Assembly: GCA_024233215.1 (NCBI GenBank)
Contig: JACKPW010000002.1
Coordinates: forward strand, 124,001-188,000
DNA from: Verrucomicrobiales bacterium
GTDB taxonomy: Bacteria > Verrucomicrobiota > Verrucomicrobiia > Limisphaerales > J093
Direction: 5' to 3'
DNA length: 64,000 nucleotides
Part shown: one piece after another, positions 26,875-35,550 of the stretch
Layout: the number at the start of each line of letters is the position of its first letter
Numbering within the stretch: the stretch's first letter is position 1
Made by a program: the position numbers and the translations under genes
The notes under the pieces: generated by a model
Databases searched by the model: none
Told to the model about the DNA's origin: nothing
What the model saw: only the letters and a program-made list of their open reading frames with translations

Positions 26875-29800
26875 ATGAACAAGACGAGATCGAATCCCCC
26901 GGGCTTGCCGGCTGTCGGAGACCATGCGAACCGGTCGTTCCACTCCGGGCGACTTTACCCCACTGCCGGCCCTACAGGCGGCGATGTGGGTTCGCACGGT
27001 GGCGTCATCCACAAGCACCACCGGGAGTCCGGGGTCCTCCGGCAGCGCCGCCCGGTCCTCTTCTGGCTTTGCAGGGGGTTGGTCAGCGCGATGTGCCTCG
27101 GGACCGGAGCGGCGAACGCCAGTCTGTTCTTCAAGAAGATCGATGTCAGCGGAGGGAACGCCGTCGCGACGAAGGAGGAGCCGGCCAAGCGGGGTGGCGC
27201 CGGCGGGATGGTGGACATCCGGACCGGCGTGGAACTTCCCGAATGGTCCGAGGAGGGTAGCGTTCCGGAGGACAGCCAGGTTCTCGGCTCGGGCGTTTAT
27301 CATTTCCGGCAGGTCCCCACCTACCACGGGGGAACGGCCATCATGCTCTACATCAGCGGCGACGTGACAATCTACTGTCACTACCGGTTCGCCCCGGCAC
27401 GCATCCTCCGAACCCCCGGCTACGATGGCCCGGTTTCCGTCACGGTCTATGCCGGCACCCCGCTCGAATTCGACGACTCTGGCCAAGCCGACAACTGGTT
27501 GTACCACGATGCCGGAGAGGTCCTGTTGAATGGCCTTGATTCACAGCAAGGAACCGAGGAACCGGGTGCGCCGGCCAAGGAGGGAGGGCGGTTCGTCTTC
27601 TGGACCTCGGATCCGGGCGAAATCCAGGATGACGTCGTGCTCTCCAATCGTCCGCGCGGGCAATACACCATCCTTGCCTCCGGTGGAAATGGGGCAGATG
27701 GCGGCGATGGCGGCAATGGCGGCGAAGTCACGCTGCTGGCGACGGACGGCGCGGCGCAAGTCGGGGTGCGCGCCAACGGCGGAGATGGGGGGGACAATGA
27801 CTGTTCGCTCGAGCCCGTTGAGGTGGGCTATCCTTATCAGGGCTCAAAGGCTGGAGGGGAGGGGGGCGACGGCGGCAGCGTCGCCATCCGCGCGCGGACG
27901 ATACCCTACGATCTCATTCGCGGGTGGCAGCAACTCGCCGTGATGGCCAACGGCGGGAAGGGTGGGCGGGGAAGACCCTGTCCCAAGACACCCAACCGGC
28001 CGGGGTTGAACGGAGCCGACGGTGGGCCCGGGGGTGACGGCGGTGACGGAGGAACCTGTGCCGTCGCTCTGGCCCAGCTTGTTCTGGACCCCGCGAGCAT
28101 GAAGGTCCAACTGGAGGGAGGCGCTGGCGGTCACGGGAGTGGCAACAGTGCGACGATCGGGAGTCTCGGAGCGGGAGTTGGCGCCAACCCGATCACTTGT
28201 GTCGGTGACTCCGCCACGCCTCCGGGCGACGGTGGCAATGGAGGTGACGGTGGCAACGGCGGCCATCCCGGCAGGGCTTTGGGTGTGCTTCCCGGCTCGC
28301 TCAGCGTGAAGGGCGGGGCCGGCGGCGACGGCGGCTATGGCGGAGTGGGAGGCACACCGATGGCTGCAAATCGTTCCGAATATGCGGGGGGCAAGGGGGG
28401 CAAGGGGGGCGAGGGAGGGAATTCAGGTTCCCCGGATGCGCCGGTAGGGTTCGGCAACTTCGGCGGAACCGGCGGCTCCCAGTGGTCTTGTGGCGGGATA
28501 CGGGGAAAGGACGGCGACAAGGGCGGGGATGGAGAAGCGACCGACGGGGAGACCCTTGTGGCTCTCCGCTCACCACCCACCGGCAATGAACCCTTCATTA
28601 GTGTCCAGATTCTCGATGCCAAACCGATGTACCACAATTGGTTCACACAACTCCCGACGCCTGAGCTCCCTTTCGACCTCACCGACCCGCAAATGCGGAT
28701 GGCTGTCTTGATGGCCACGCACCGCCCATGGACCTTCGCCGGCGGTTCCCCGATGGATGGGCCGGATCTCCCCCAACGGGGGGGCATGGCGGCGGACGGC
28801 ACGACACGGCTACTCCTGGTCTGCGATGCCAGCGCCCCCGGCACCATCAGCGCTCGCCAGCTCATGCCTCCGGACAATGCAGAGAACAGCAACGCGCCAG
28901 TGGTGAATCTGTCGTGGGCGGATGACTTGACCCGTCCTGCCTTGTTCATCCCGACGTGGGCGCTGGAGGAAAGCCCCGGTTTGCATGGTCGTCGTGGGCA
29001 CGCTGCCTACGCGGTCATCACGGCGCCGGATTTCCTTCCCTCGAAGGAGGCCGAGGAGGACATCACGATCGAGGTTGTCTTCACCACCATGGGAGGGATG
29101 CAGCTTACCAACCACACCTCGCTCAAAGTGGTGCAACCGCCGGTGCTGCTGGTCCACGGCCTATGGGCCGGTCCCGAGACCTTCACCGTGAAACAGCCAA
29201 ATCTGAAGGCCCACCTCGAGTTGAAGGGCCTGCACACTGCGGAGGCAGACTACAAAACCAGCAACGTGGCCTCGTTCTCCGCCAATCAGGAAGTGGTTGG
29301 AAAGCACATCAAGCAGCTTTGGTCCGACTACGCACAGAAGGCTCTGGCGGTGACCAAGGTGAACGTCGTCGCGCACAGCATGGGTGGGATACTCACGCGT
29401 TACCACGGATTGCGGCTCGACTACTTGAACTCCGACAACTTCGGCGAAGGGGATGTGCGCCGCTTGATCACAATCGACACACCCCATTTCGGGTCGCGCG
29501 CGGCGACCTTGTTGACGGAGCTCGTCACCTGCCCCGGACTGTCCCAGTACTACGTCTCAGGAGTGGTCGCAGTGTTCGCGAAGAACTCGAAGACTCCCGT
29601 GGGTCCCGCCCTGTTCGATCTCGTGCCGGGCAGCGCGGCCCTGCGCCGGATGGCGGCCACTCCGTTCCCCGGGACCGCCATCACAGGGATCGCTGAACCC
29701 TCGGACTACTACGAGCTCGACGAGGGCCTGAAACGGCTGCGCGACCTTCAGTTCTGGGCGTCGAAGGTTCCTGGTCACTGGGTGGACGACACCTGCATCG

Positions 29801-31215
29801 AGGAGATAGAGACGACCGGGGGCTTTCAGATCACTCAGGGCACCGTGGTGGACTTCATCAACTCCATCTTCAGAGAGCCCGACGACCGTGTTGTGCCGCT
29901 AACCAGCCAGTTGGGAGGATTGGGACCGTTGACTGGTCTGCCCTACCTGGGGGTGAATCACTCCAGCGTGGTAAACGACAGCAGGGTCGCCGAGGATGTG
30001 TGGAACCGGCTGACGGTGCCCTCGCACCAGTTGCCAGGCGCCTTTCCCGCTGTCGGCGCCTTCTTCCCGGCCGCTCCTCTTTCCCCACCTCATGATACGG
30101 ACCACCTCCTGCGCCCTCTACTGGAGTTGCCCCGCGCAGTTGACCCACCCCCGCCTTCGGTGGACTTCGCAGAACCCGCCGAGGGCGCAGTCATCCCGAG
30201 CGGCGGCAGCATCAACCTGCGTTTCCTCGCCGACCGCCCAAGCGAGGTGGCCGGTTTCCTTGTCCTCGCCGGCGAGGGTGACTCCCTGGCGACGCTCGCG
30301 GTGACCAATGCCACCGGTCCGGCGATCCTCCTGGCTCCCGTGAACTTCCTCGGTGACTACACCCTCCAGGCGCTCCCCCTGCTGACCAACGGCACCTTCG
30401 CACCACCAGTAGCACGGACGATTCGACTCACGACCGCGGCGGTTCCAGTCGCGTTGACCGTGGAACAGACCGTGCTCCGTTTTGAGGAAGTGGACCGCGA
30501 GGTCTCCCTGGATGTCTGGGCCAGGTTCAATGACGGAACGACCAAGCGGGTGCACTCAGTTGCCGCTGGCACGGTCTATGAGCTTAACACTCCGGGCATC
30601 GTCATCGTGGGTGGGGAGGGCCGCGTCACCAGTGTCGGACCTGGCGCCGCGATGCTTACCGTCAAGCTCGGACCGCACTCCCTGGAAACCCCGGTGGTTG
30701 TGAAACCCGCCCCGCCGCTCGTCGCCGAGGTCTCCGCGACGACTCTGGGCGATGGGTGGATCGAGTTGCTGGTCGATGGATTGCGACTTGGCGGCGTGTC
30801 GGAACTCCGCCTCCTGCAGGAGGGACTGCCTGTCGCCGGCGTCATTGTCGAAGGTCTGGCGGTGGATGTGGGGCGGCAGCAGGTCACGGCGCGAGTTCGC
30901 CTGCCCGAAGGGGCCGATGGACCGTTCGTGGTCCAACTTGTCGGACCGGGGGGCGTGTCGAGCATCTTCGTCACCGCGTCCGGGCTGCTGAACCTCGCTC
31001 CTGCACCCGCCCCACGAATCGAGTGGGAGAAGTTGACGGACGGTCTCCGGCTATGGTGGCCGGCGGAGGGCAACTGGCGTCTGCAACGGGCGACCTCGCT
31101 GGGACCGGGGGCGCACTGGGAGGATTCCCCCGTCGTGCCCGAGCTTGCCGGCGACCAGAAGAGCGTCCTGACCGGATGGGATGAAGACCGGCAATTCTAC
31201 CGACTTGTCAAGTAA
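26875..31215 (+). CDS. very large exported protein: Gly/Asp-rich repeat region plus lipase-type alpha/beta-hydrolase
   Basis: Start ATG 26875 (MNKTRSNPPG) has a long polar n-region before the hydrophobic LFWLCRGLVSAMCLGTGAANA; ATG 26818 is an alternative. About 1,446 residues. Residues ~270-556 are full of GGDGGNGG-type repeats (e.g. GADGGDGGNGGEVTLLATDG), probably beta-helix or glycine-rich coils. Residues ~760-1040 are an alpha/beta hydrolase: LLVHGLWAGPETF (oxyanion loop), VVAHSMGGILTRYHG with nucleophile Ser ~835, TIDTPHFGSRAA, and the likely Asp and His in EPDDRVVP and GVNHSSVV. Ig/bacterial Big-type domains follow, and a final module ends WDEDRQFYRLVK. It resembles secreted lipases/PGAP1-like esterases. 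First gene of the exported-protein island. Confidence 0.75.
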   Translation: MNKTRSNPPGLPAVGDHANRSFHSGRLYPTAGPTGGDVGSHGGVIHKHHRESGVLRQRRPVLFWLCRGLVSAMCLGTGAANASLFFKKIDVSGGNAVATKEEPAKRGGAGGMVDIRTGVELPEWSEEGSVPEDSQVLGSGVYHFRQVPTYHGGTAIMLYISGDVTIYCHYRFAPARILRTPGYDGPVSVTVYAGTPLEFDDSGQADNWLYHDAGEVLLNGLDSQQGTEEPGAPAKEGGRFVFWTSDPGEIQDDVVLSNRPRGQYTILASGGNGADGGDGGNGGEVTLLATDGAAQVGVRANGGDGGDNDCSLEPVEVGYPYQGSKAGGEGGDGGSVAIRARTIPYDLIRGWQQLAVMANGGKGGRGRPCPKTPNRPGLNGADGGPGGDGGDGGTCAVALAQLVLDPASMKVQLEGGAGGHGSGNSATIGSLGAGVGANPITCVGDSATPPGDGGNGGDGGNGGHPGRALGVLPGSLSVKGGAGGDGGYGGVGGTPMAANRSEYAGGKGGKGGEGGNSGSPDAPVGFGNFGGTGGSQWSCGGIRGKDGDKGGDGEATDGETLVALRSPPTGNEPFISVQILDAKPMYHNWFTQLPTPELPFDLTDPQMRMAVLMATHRPWTFAGGSPMDGPDLPQRGGMAADGTTRLLLVCDASAPGTISARQLMPPDNAENSNAPVVNLSWADDLTRPALFIPTWALEESPGLHGRRGHAAYAVITAPDFLPSKEAEEDITIEVVFTTMGGMQLTNHTSLKVVQPPVLLVHGLWAGPETFTVKQPNLKAHLELKGLHTAEADYKTSNVASFSANQEVVGKHIKQLWSDYAQKALAVTKVNVVAHSMGGILTRYHGLRLDYLNSDNFGEGDVRRLITIDTPHFGSRAATLLTELVTCPGLSQYYVSGVVAVFAKNSKTPVGPALFDLVPGSAALRRMAATPFPGTAITGIAEPSDYYELDEGLKRLRDLQFWASKVPGHWVDDTCIEEIETTGGFQITQGTVVDFINSIFREPDDRVVPLTSQLGGLGPLTGLPYLGVNHSSVVNDSRVAEDVWNRLTVPSHQLPGAFPAVGAFFPAAPLSPPHDTDHLLRPLLELPRAVDPPPPSVDFAEPAEGAVIPSGGSINLRFLADRPSEVAGFLVLAGEGDSLATLAVTNATGPAILLAPVNFLGDYTLQALPLLTNGTFAPPVARTIRLTTAAVPVALTVEQTVLRFEEVDREVSLDVWARFNDGTTKRVHSVAAGTVYELNTPGIVIVGGEGRVTSVGPGAAMLTVKLGPHSLETPVVVKPAPPLVAEVSATTLGDGWIELLVDGLRLGGVSELRLLQEGLPVAGVIVEGLAVDVGRQQVTARVRLPEGADGPFVVQLVGPGGVSSIFVTASGLLNLAPAPAPRIEWEKLTDGLRLWWPAEGNWRLQRATSLGPGAHWEDSPVVPELAGDQKSVLTGWDEDRQFYRLVK

Positions 31216-31254
31216 GCACCGCCGGCCCGCGACGCGCAGGGGGCGCCGTGACAC

Positions 31255-32562
31255 ATGTTCCTCAGAAACTCCGCCATGCATCACCGCACAAGACCGATCG
31301 ACATCCACCCAGCCGCGAGGGCGCGCCTTCGCGGACACCCAGCAGGACCGTTCCCCGGGCGCCATCGACCGACCGCGTTCGTGTGCGCCCCCATCCTCAC
31401 GTTCCTCATCGCATTACTGCCACGCCTCTCCGCCGGCGGGCTTGATTCCTGGGAGCCGGTGACCGTCTCCGGTTTGGGCCAGACCCTCGTCGGCGTGGCC
31501 ACTGGCGATGGCTGGTGGGCGGCGGTTTCCAGCGACGGATCCGTGTTTCGCTCCCAGAACGGGCGGGACTGGCAGTCGTGGAAGGTCCCACACCAGACTT
31601 CCACCACCCGTGGAGTGGAACTGACCGGGGTGGCTGTCGGCGACGGCCGCATCGTCGCCGTAGGTTTTCAAACAAGCGCCAATAAGTGTGTCATCGCAGG
31701 GTGGCCGCTCAATGCGGCCACGGGAACCCAGACCCATTACTATGCAGCCCCGGAGCGCCTCTTCGCCGTGACCTTCGCCCGCGGGAAGTTCACCGCCGTC
31801 GGGGAGGACCACGTCGTCTTCGACATTGCCCATGACGGAACCGGGACCCTGCTGACGGAAACTCTCCAGGACAAGTCGCTGCGTGGCATCACCTTCGGCG
31901 GTCATCCGGGTCGGTATGTGGCAATTGAGGTCGCTGCCAACGTGGTCTGGGTGTCCGACGACCGGGCCCAATGGACCTCCACGGCAATCCCGGGGGGCCA
32001 GGTTAGTTGGGAGGACGTCGCGTATGTTGGCGACCGGTTCCTCGCGGTCGGACTTCGCGGGCAGGCCAAGAACGGGGTCATTGCCTGGTCCCTGGACGGG
32101 CTCAAGTGGGAGCGCCTTGATCCAACGGGCTCCACCTACCTTTACAGTGTCGGCGGCGGCGCCGGCCAGTTCTTCGTCACCAGAGCGAGCAGCAACGGCA
32201 TCGCAGAGTTGAGGCGAGGCACCGAAATCCAGAATCTCAAGCACGTCAGCCTTCCCGACATCACCCCCGTTACGGACATCGCCTACAACGGGTTCCAGTT
32301 CCTCGCCGTCGGCGCCGGCGGAGCAGGCTGGCTCTCCGGCGAAATCCACGGGTTCGATTACACCCGCTTCCGGCCTCACGATGAACCGGCCCTCCTCGAC
32401 TTCGTGGCCGCCCTTGGCCAACGCCATCGGCTCGAGAGATCGTCGAACCTCAAGGACTGGGAACTGCTGCTCGACGTGGTGGGCCAGGGCAACCTCGTGG
32501 AATTCAAGCATCCGCCGAGAGATTTGGAGCATGAGTTCTATCGCATGAACATCAACCCGTGA
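31255..32562 (+). CDS. exported propeller-like protein (BNR/sialidase-type repeats), function unknown
   Basis: 435 residues from ATG 31255 (ATG 31276 also possible). A basic n-region leads into AFVCAPILTFLIALLPRLSAGG, a signal peptide. The body repeats SDGSVFRSQNGRDWQSWKV, VWVSDDRAQWTSTAIPGG and WSLDGLKWERLDPTGS, the S-x-D-G-x-x-W pattern of BNR/sialidase propellers, alternating with LTGVAVGDGRIVAVG-like strands. No sialidase catalytic residues were recognised. The C-terminal ~60 residues, HRLERSSNLKDWELLLD through HEFYRMNINP, belong to the module shared across this island. It follows the previous gene by 39 bp and overlaps the next by 4 bp (GTGA), so they are co-translated. Confidence 0.72.
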   Translation: MFLRNSAMHHRTRPIDIHPAARARLRGHPAGPFPGRHRPTAFVCAPILTFLIALLPRLSAGGLDSWEPVTVSGLGQTLVGVATGDGWWAAVSSDGSVFRSQNGRDWQSWKVPHQTSTTRGVELTGVAVGDGRIVAVGFQTSANKCVIAGWPLNAATGTQTHYYAAPERLFAVTFARGKFTAVGEDHVVFDIAHDGTGTLLTETLQDKSLRGITFGGHPGRYVAIEVAANVVWVSDDRAQWTSTAIPGGQVSWEDVAYVGDRFLAVGLRGQAKNGVIAWSLDGLKWERLDPTGSTYLYSVGGGAGQFFVTRASSNGIAELRRGTEIQNLKHVSLPDITPVTDIAYNGFQFLAVGAGGAGWLSGEIHGFDYTRFRPHDEPALLDFVAALGQRHRLERSSNLKDWELLLDVVGQGNLVEFKHPPRDLEHEFYRMNINP

Positions 32563-33878
32563 TCCCGCCCGGTATGTGCCCCCAAATGAACCCATCGGCT
32601 CCTCCCCGGATCGCGCCGCCGCATTCCCGCTCCCGGTTGAAGCGTGGCGCCGTCGCCGGGACGCTGCTGCTGGCCGATTTGCTGCTGAGGCCCGCGGGAG
32701 TCCGTGCTGGCTGCGGACCGCAACCGGACGGGTCCAACATTCCGTGCGGCAGCAGCTTCCTGGTGTCCACCCCGCCCTTGGAAGACCAGATTCCTGACGC
32801 GGTTCGGCTGTCTTACCGCATCCGGTTCGATGCGAACCTCGGCCCCGCGGACCCCGTGGGTTCGTCCTGGAAGCTGGTGTTTTGCTGGGTCAACTTTCAC
32901 ACGCCGGGCGGAGGGAACCCGCAGAGCATCCAGTTCCAGGCCACCAATGGACGGCCCCTCTACAACCGGCCGCAATGCGCCACCGGCTACGCCGGCTCGA
33001 TCCTTTACGAGACCGGTTTCGGGGCCGGCGTGACCGACCATTACTTCGGCGGCCAGATCGGCGCCCGCTTGGTGGAACCGGCGGACAGTCTCGTGCTGAA
33101 CTCGTACGAAGTGGATGCCATCAACGGTCTCTGGCAGATCTCGGGCTGGAGCATGCGGCCGCTCAACGGCATCGAACTCGCCGTGGAGATCACGCGCGAA
33201 GGCACGACCACCGATACGGCGGGCTGGAACTGCCCGGACACCTTCACCCTGACCGATGGCCTCTACCGCATCTGGCGCGTCGCCTGGAGTGACGGGAGCT
33301 TCACCAACGCAACCCGCTTTCTGCTTCCGGAATCCTCGGCGCGCTACATCCGTCCCGGGGATGCGGTGGTCCTCGCCACCGAGAACTTCACCTCCCTCAA
33401 CCCCGGCTACACCCGCGTAACCTTCCATGACTTCGAGGTCGAATCGGAAGGAGGCGCGCGGCGGTCGCTCGATTCCTGGCGGGTCACGGCCGAGGACCAG
33501 AACGAGACGTATTCCGGCTGGGGCTTCCGCAAGACGTGCGTCGACGGCGCGCCCGCCATCGAGGTGAGCAACGACGGCAGCCCCGATTACCTGCGCGTCA
33601 ACGATTCGCTCAGTCTTGCCGCGTCCGATGGCTGCCCGCCGGATTTCCAACCGCGGTTGAGCGTCGAGTGGCTGCCCGCCACCGGGTCGGTCCGGATCGA
33701 GTGGCCCGTGCGCGCGTTCGACTTCGACCTCCTGACCACCGCAGGTGGCGGCCTGATGCCGGACGCGTGGCAACCGGTCGCGGTCGTCCCTGAGATATCC
33801 GGCCGGACGCTGCAAACCGAACTGACCGCCTCTGAAGCCGCGGCGTTCTTGATGCTCCGTCAACCCGGGACCGAATAG
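32559..33878 (+). CDS. exported protein of unknown function
   Basis: I do not recognise a family. GTG 32559 overlaps the preceding stop as GTGA; ATG 32574 and ATG 32586 are also in frame. Up to 439 residues. A basic SRLKRGAVAGTLLLADLLLRPAGVRA signal region precedes CGPQPDGSNIPCGSSF, where several Cys suggest disulfides outside the cytoplasm. Two beta-rich halves follow, with paired NSYEVDAINGLWQISGWSM and FHDFEVESEGGARRSL stretches; they look like carbohydrate-binding or lectin-type sandwiches but no motif proves it. The end (SVRIEWPVRAFDFDLLTT, AFLMLRQPG) is a diverged version of the shared C-terminal module. Third gene in the exported-protein island. Confidence 0.65.
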   Translation: MIPPGMCPQMNPSAPPRIAPPHSRSRLKRGAVAGTLLLADLLLRPAGVRAGCGPQPDGSNIPCGSSFLVSTPPLEDQIPDAVRLSYRIRFDANLGPADPVGSSWKLVFCWVNFHTPGGGNPQSIQFQATNGRPLYNRPQCATGYAGSILYETGFGAGVTDHYFGGQIGARLVEPADSLVLNSYEVDAINGLWQISGWSMRPLNGIELAVEITREGTTTDTAGWNCPDTFTLTDGLYRIWRVAWSDGSFTNATRFLLPESSARYIRPGDAVVLATENFTSLNPGYTRVTFHDFEVESEGGARRSLDSWRVTAEDQNETYSGWGFRKTCVDGAPAIEVSNDGSPDYLRVNDSLSLAASDGCPPDFQPRLSVEWLPATGSVRIEWPVRAFDFDLLTTAGGGLMPDAWQPVAVVPEISGRTLQTELTASEAAAFLMLRQPGTE

Positions 33879-33896
33879 GCCAACAGCCGACCCGGC

Positions 33897-35522
33897 ATGA
33901 ACCAGACCACCGATCCCGGTATTGCCCTGAAACGCGGACGCCAGCGCCAAACCACCCCACGCTCCGTCAAGGGGCGAAATCCCAACCGGCGCGGTCCCGT
34001 GGGGCCTGGGGTGATCCTGCTTGCGCTGAGCCTGACCGGCTTCGAGGCCGACCCAAGTCTGGCGGCGCAGCCATGGTCCGAACCGGACAACGCACCCTCC
34101 GAAAACGGCCCGAGCATTCCCGGTTCCTTGCGCCACCGCTACTCGTTCACCTACGACGCCAAGGACAGCATTGGCGGCGCGCATGGGGAGATGAGGAATG
34201 GCGCCATCATCGTCAACGGGGCCGTGGAATCCGTGCGCCCCGACCAGTACGTCAATCTGCCCAACGACCTCTTGGTCGATTGCACCGCCGTGACGATGGA
34301 ACTCTGGGCGACCGACCGGGGCAGCGGCCCGTGGGCCCGCCTGTTCGATTTCGGGAACAGCACCGCCGGGGAGGACTTCCCGTGGCCGGCTTCCCCGGCC
34401 GTCGGCACGCGGTATTTCTTCCTCTCCCTGCCGAGCGCTTACGGCAACCTGCGCGGGGGCTTCACCGTGACCGGCGGCGGGGAGGGCGAGCAGATCATCG
34501 AATGGGCGGGAGGTCGTCCCCCCATCGGCGAGGAGGCACACATCGCCCTGACCGCGGACGGCGACACCGGCGTCGGGGTGCTGTATGTCAACGGTGTCGA
34601 GGTGGGTCGCAACGAGCACCTGACCCTGTCCCCGGCGATCATCGGCCCGACCGCCAACAACTGGCTCGGGCGTTCCCAGTTCATCGACCCGACGTTCCAG
34701 GGCCGCATCTCGGAATTCCGCATCTACGACACCGCCCTGAGCGCCGAAACCATTGCGGCCAGCTTCGCGACCGGGCCGGACAAGGTGGCGGACGAAGCCT
34801 CGCTGCAAACGAGCATCGCCATGTCCGGCAACGAAGTGGTCATCGGTCTCGGTCGCGCCGTCGCCGGCCGCTTCTACGGACTGGAAACCACCTCCGACCC
34901 CGTCGGCGGACGCTGGACCCCGTTGCGCACCGTCGTGGGAAACGACGGATGGCTGCCGCTAACCGTCGCATCCAATGCCGCGCCGGCGTTCTACCGGGCC
35001 CGCGAATTGGACGTCCCGCTGGTCAATCCCGGCTTCGAGGCCGACCAGCCCACCCGGTCGCCCGGCTACGCGAAGGACAATCGCGGCGTGACCGGCTGGA
35101 CTTTCAAGGGCGCGAACGAGGGCGCTTTCCGTTGGGGGGTAAACCCCGGGACGTTCGGCGGCGTATTCACCGACAACGGCGCCATCCCGGAGGGCCATCG
35201 GGTGTTGTTTATCGAGGAGGATGGGACGGCGTCCCAGCACGTCGTGGGCCTGTCGCCCGGCGTGGCCTATCGCCTGCATTACTTCGAGAACGCCCAGCTC
35301 GGGGCCAGCCCGACGTGCCGGGTGGAAATCGGCGGTATTGAGCTGGTCCCGGAACATGAGGTGGTGCCGGTGGACGAAACCAATCCCTATCACGAGGTGT
35401 GGAGCGCGGAATTCGTGCCGGCCGAATCCGAACTGGACCTCACCTTCAGCAAGCACGGCCCCGCCGCCCCCCCGTCCGTGCTCCTGCTGGATGGCGTCCA
35501 GATCATCCCGGTCGTCCCGTGA
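33897..35522 (+). CDS. exported LamG/concanavalin-A-like domain protein
   Basis: 541 residues from ATG 33897, 18 bp after the previous stop. A basic leader and PVGPGVILLALSLTGFEADPSLAA form a long signal peptide. Residues ~80-285 have the LamG-type sandwich pattern: LRHRYSFTYDAKDSIGGAHG, VTMELWATDRGSGPWARLFDFG, HIALTADGDTGVGVLYVNG and GRISEFRIYDTALSAETI. The shared FYR-type module follows (GRFYGLETTSDPVGGRWTPL to APAFYRAREL), here internal. The C-terminal ~170 residues are a second sandwich (VPLVNPGFEADQPTRSPGY, VTGWTFKG, VLLLDGVQII) of the kind attached to secreted carbohydrate-active proteins. It probably binds glycans or surface polymers. Fourth gene of the island. Confidence 0.72.
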   Translation: MNQTTDPGIALKRGRQRQTTPRSVKGRNPNRRGPVGPGVILLALSLTGFEADPSLAAQPWSEPDNAPSENGPSIPGSLRHRYSFTYDAKDSIGGAHGEMRNGAIIVNGAVESVRPDQYVNLPNDLLVDCTAVTMELWATDRGSGPWARLFDFGNSTAGEDFPWPASPAVGTRYFFLSLPSAYGNLRGGFTVTGGGEGEQIIEWAGGRPPIGEEAHIALTADGDTGVGVLYVNGVEVGRNEHLTLSPAIIGPTANNWLGRSQFIDPTFQGRISEFRIYDTALSAETIAASFATGPDKVADEASLQTSIAMSGNEVVIGLGRAVAGRFYGLETTSDPVGGRWTPLRTVVGNDGWLPLTVASNAAPAFYRARELDVPLVNPGFEADQPTRSPGYAKDNRGVTGWTFKGANEGAFRWGVNPGTFGGVFTDNGAIPEGHRVLFIEEDGTASQHVVGLSPGVAYRLHYFENAQLGASPTCRVEIGGIELVPEHEVVPVDETNPYHEVWSAEFVPAESELDLTFSKHGPAAPPSVLLLDGVQIIPVVP

Positions 35523-35550
35523 CCCAAGTTGATCCCAAACGAAACCCAGC

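Noticed and set aside
26755..27507. Minus-strand frame of 250 codons at the start of the lipase-type gene
   Set aside because: No motif; overlaps the signal peptide and first domain of a strong plus-strand gene.
27670..28560. Possible CRISPR or DNA tandem repeat in the GGDGG region
   Set aside because: The repeats are at protein level and irregular in length; no constant DNA repeat and spacer pattern.
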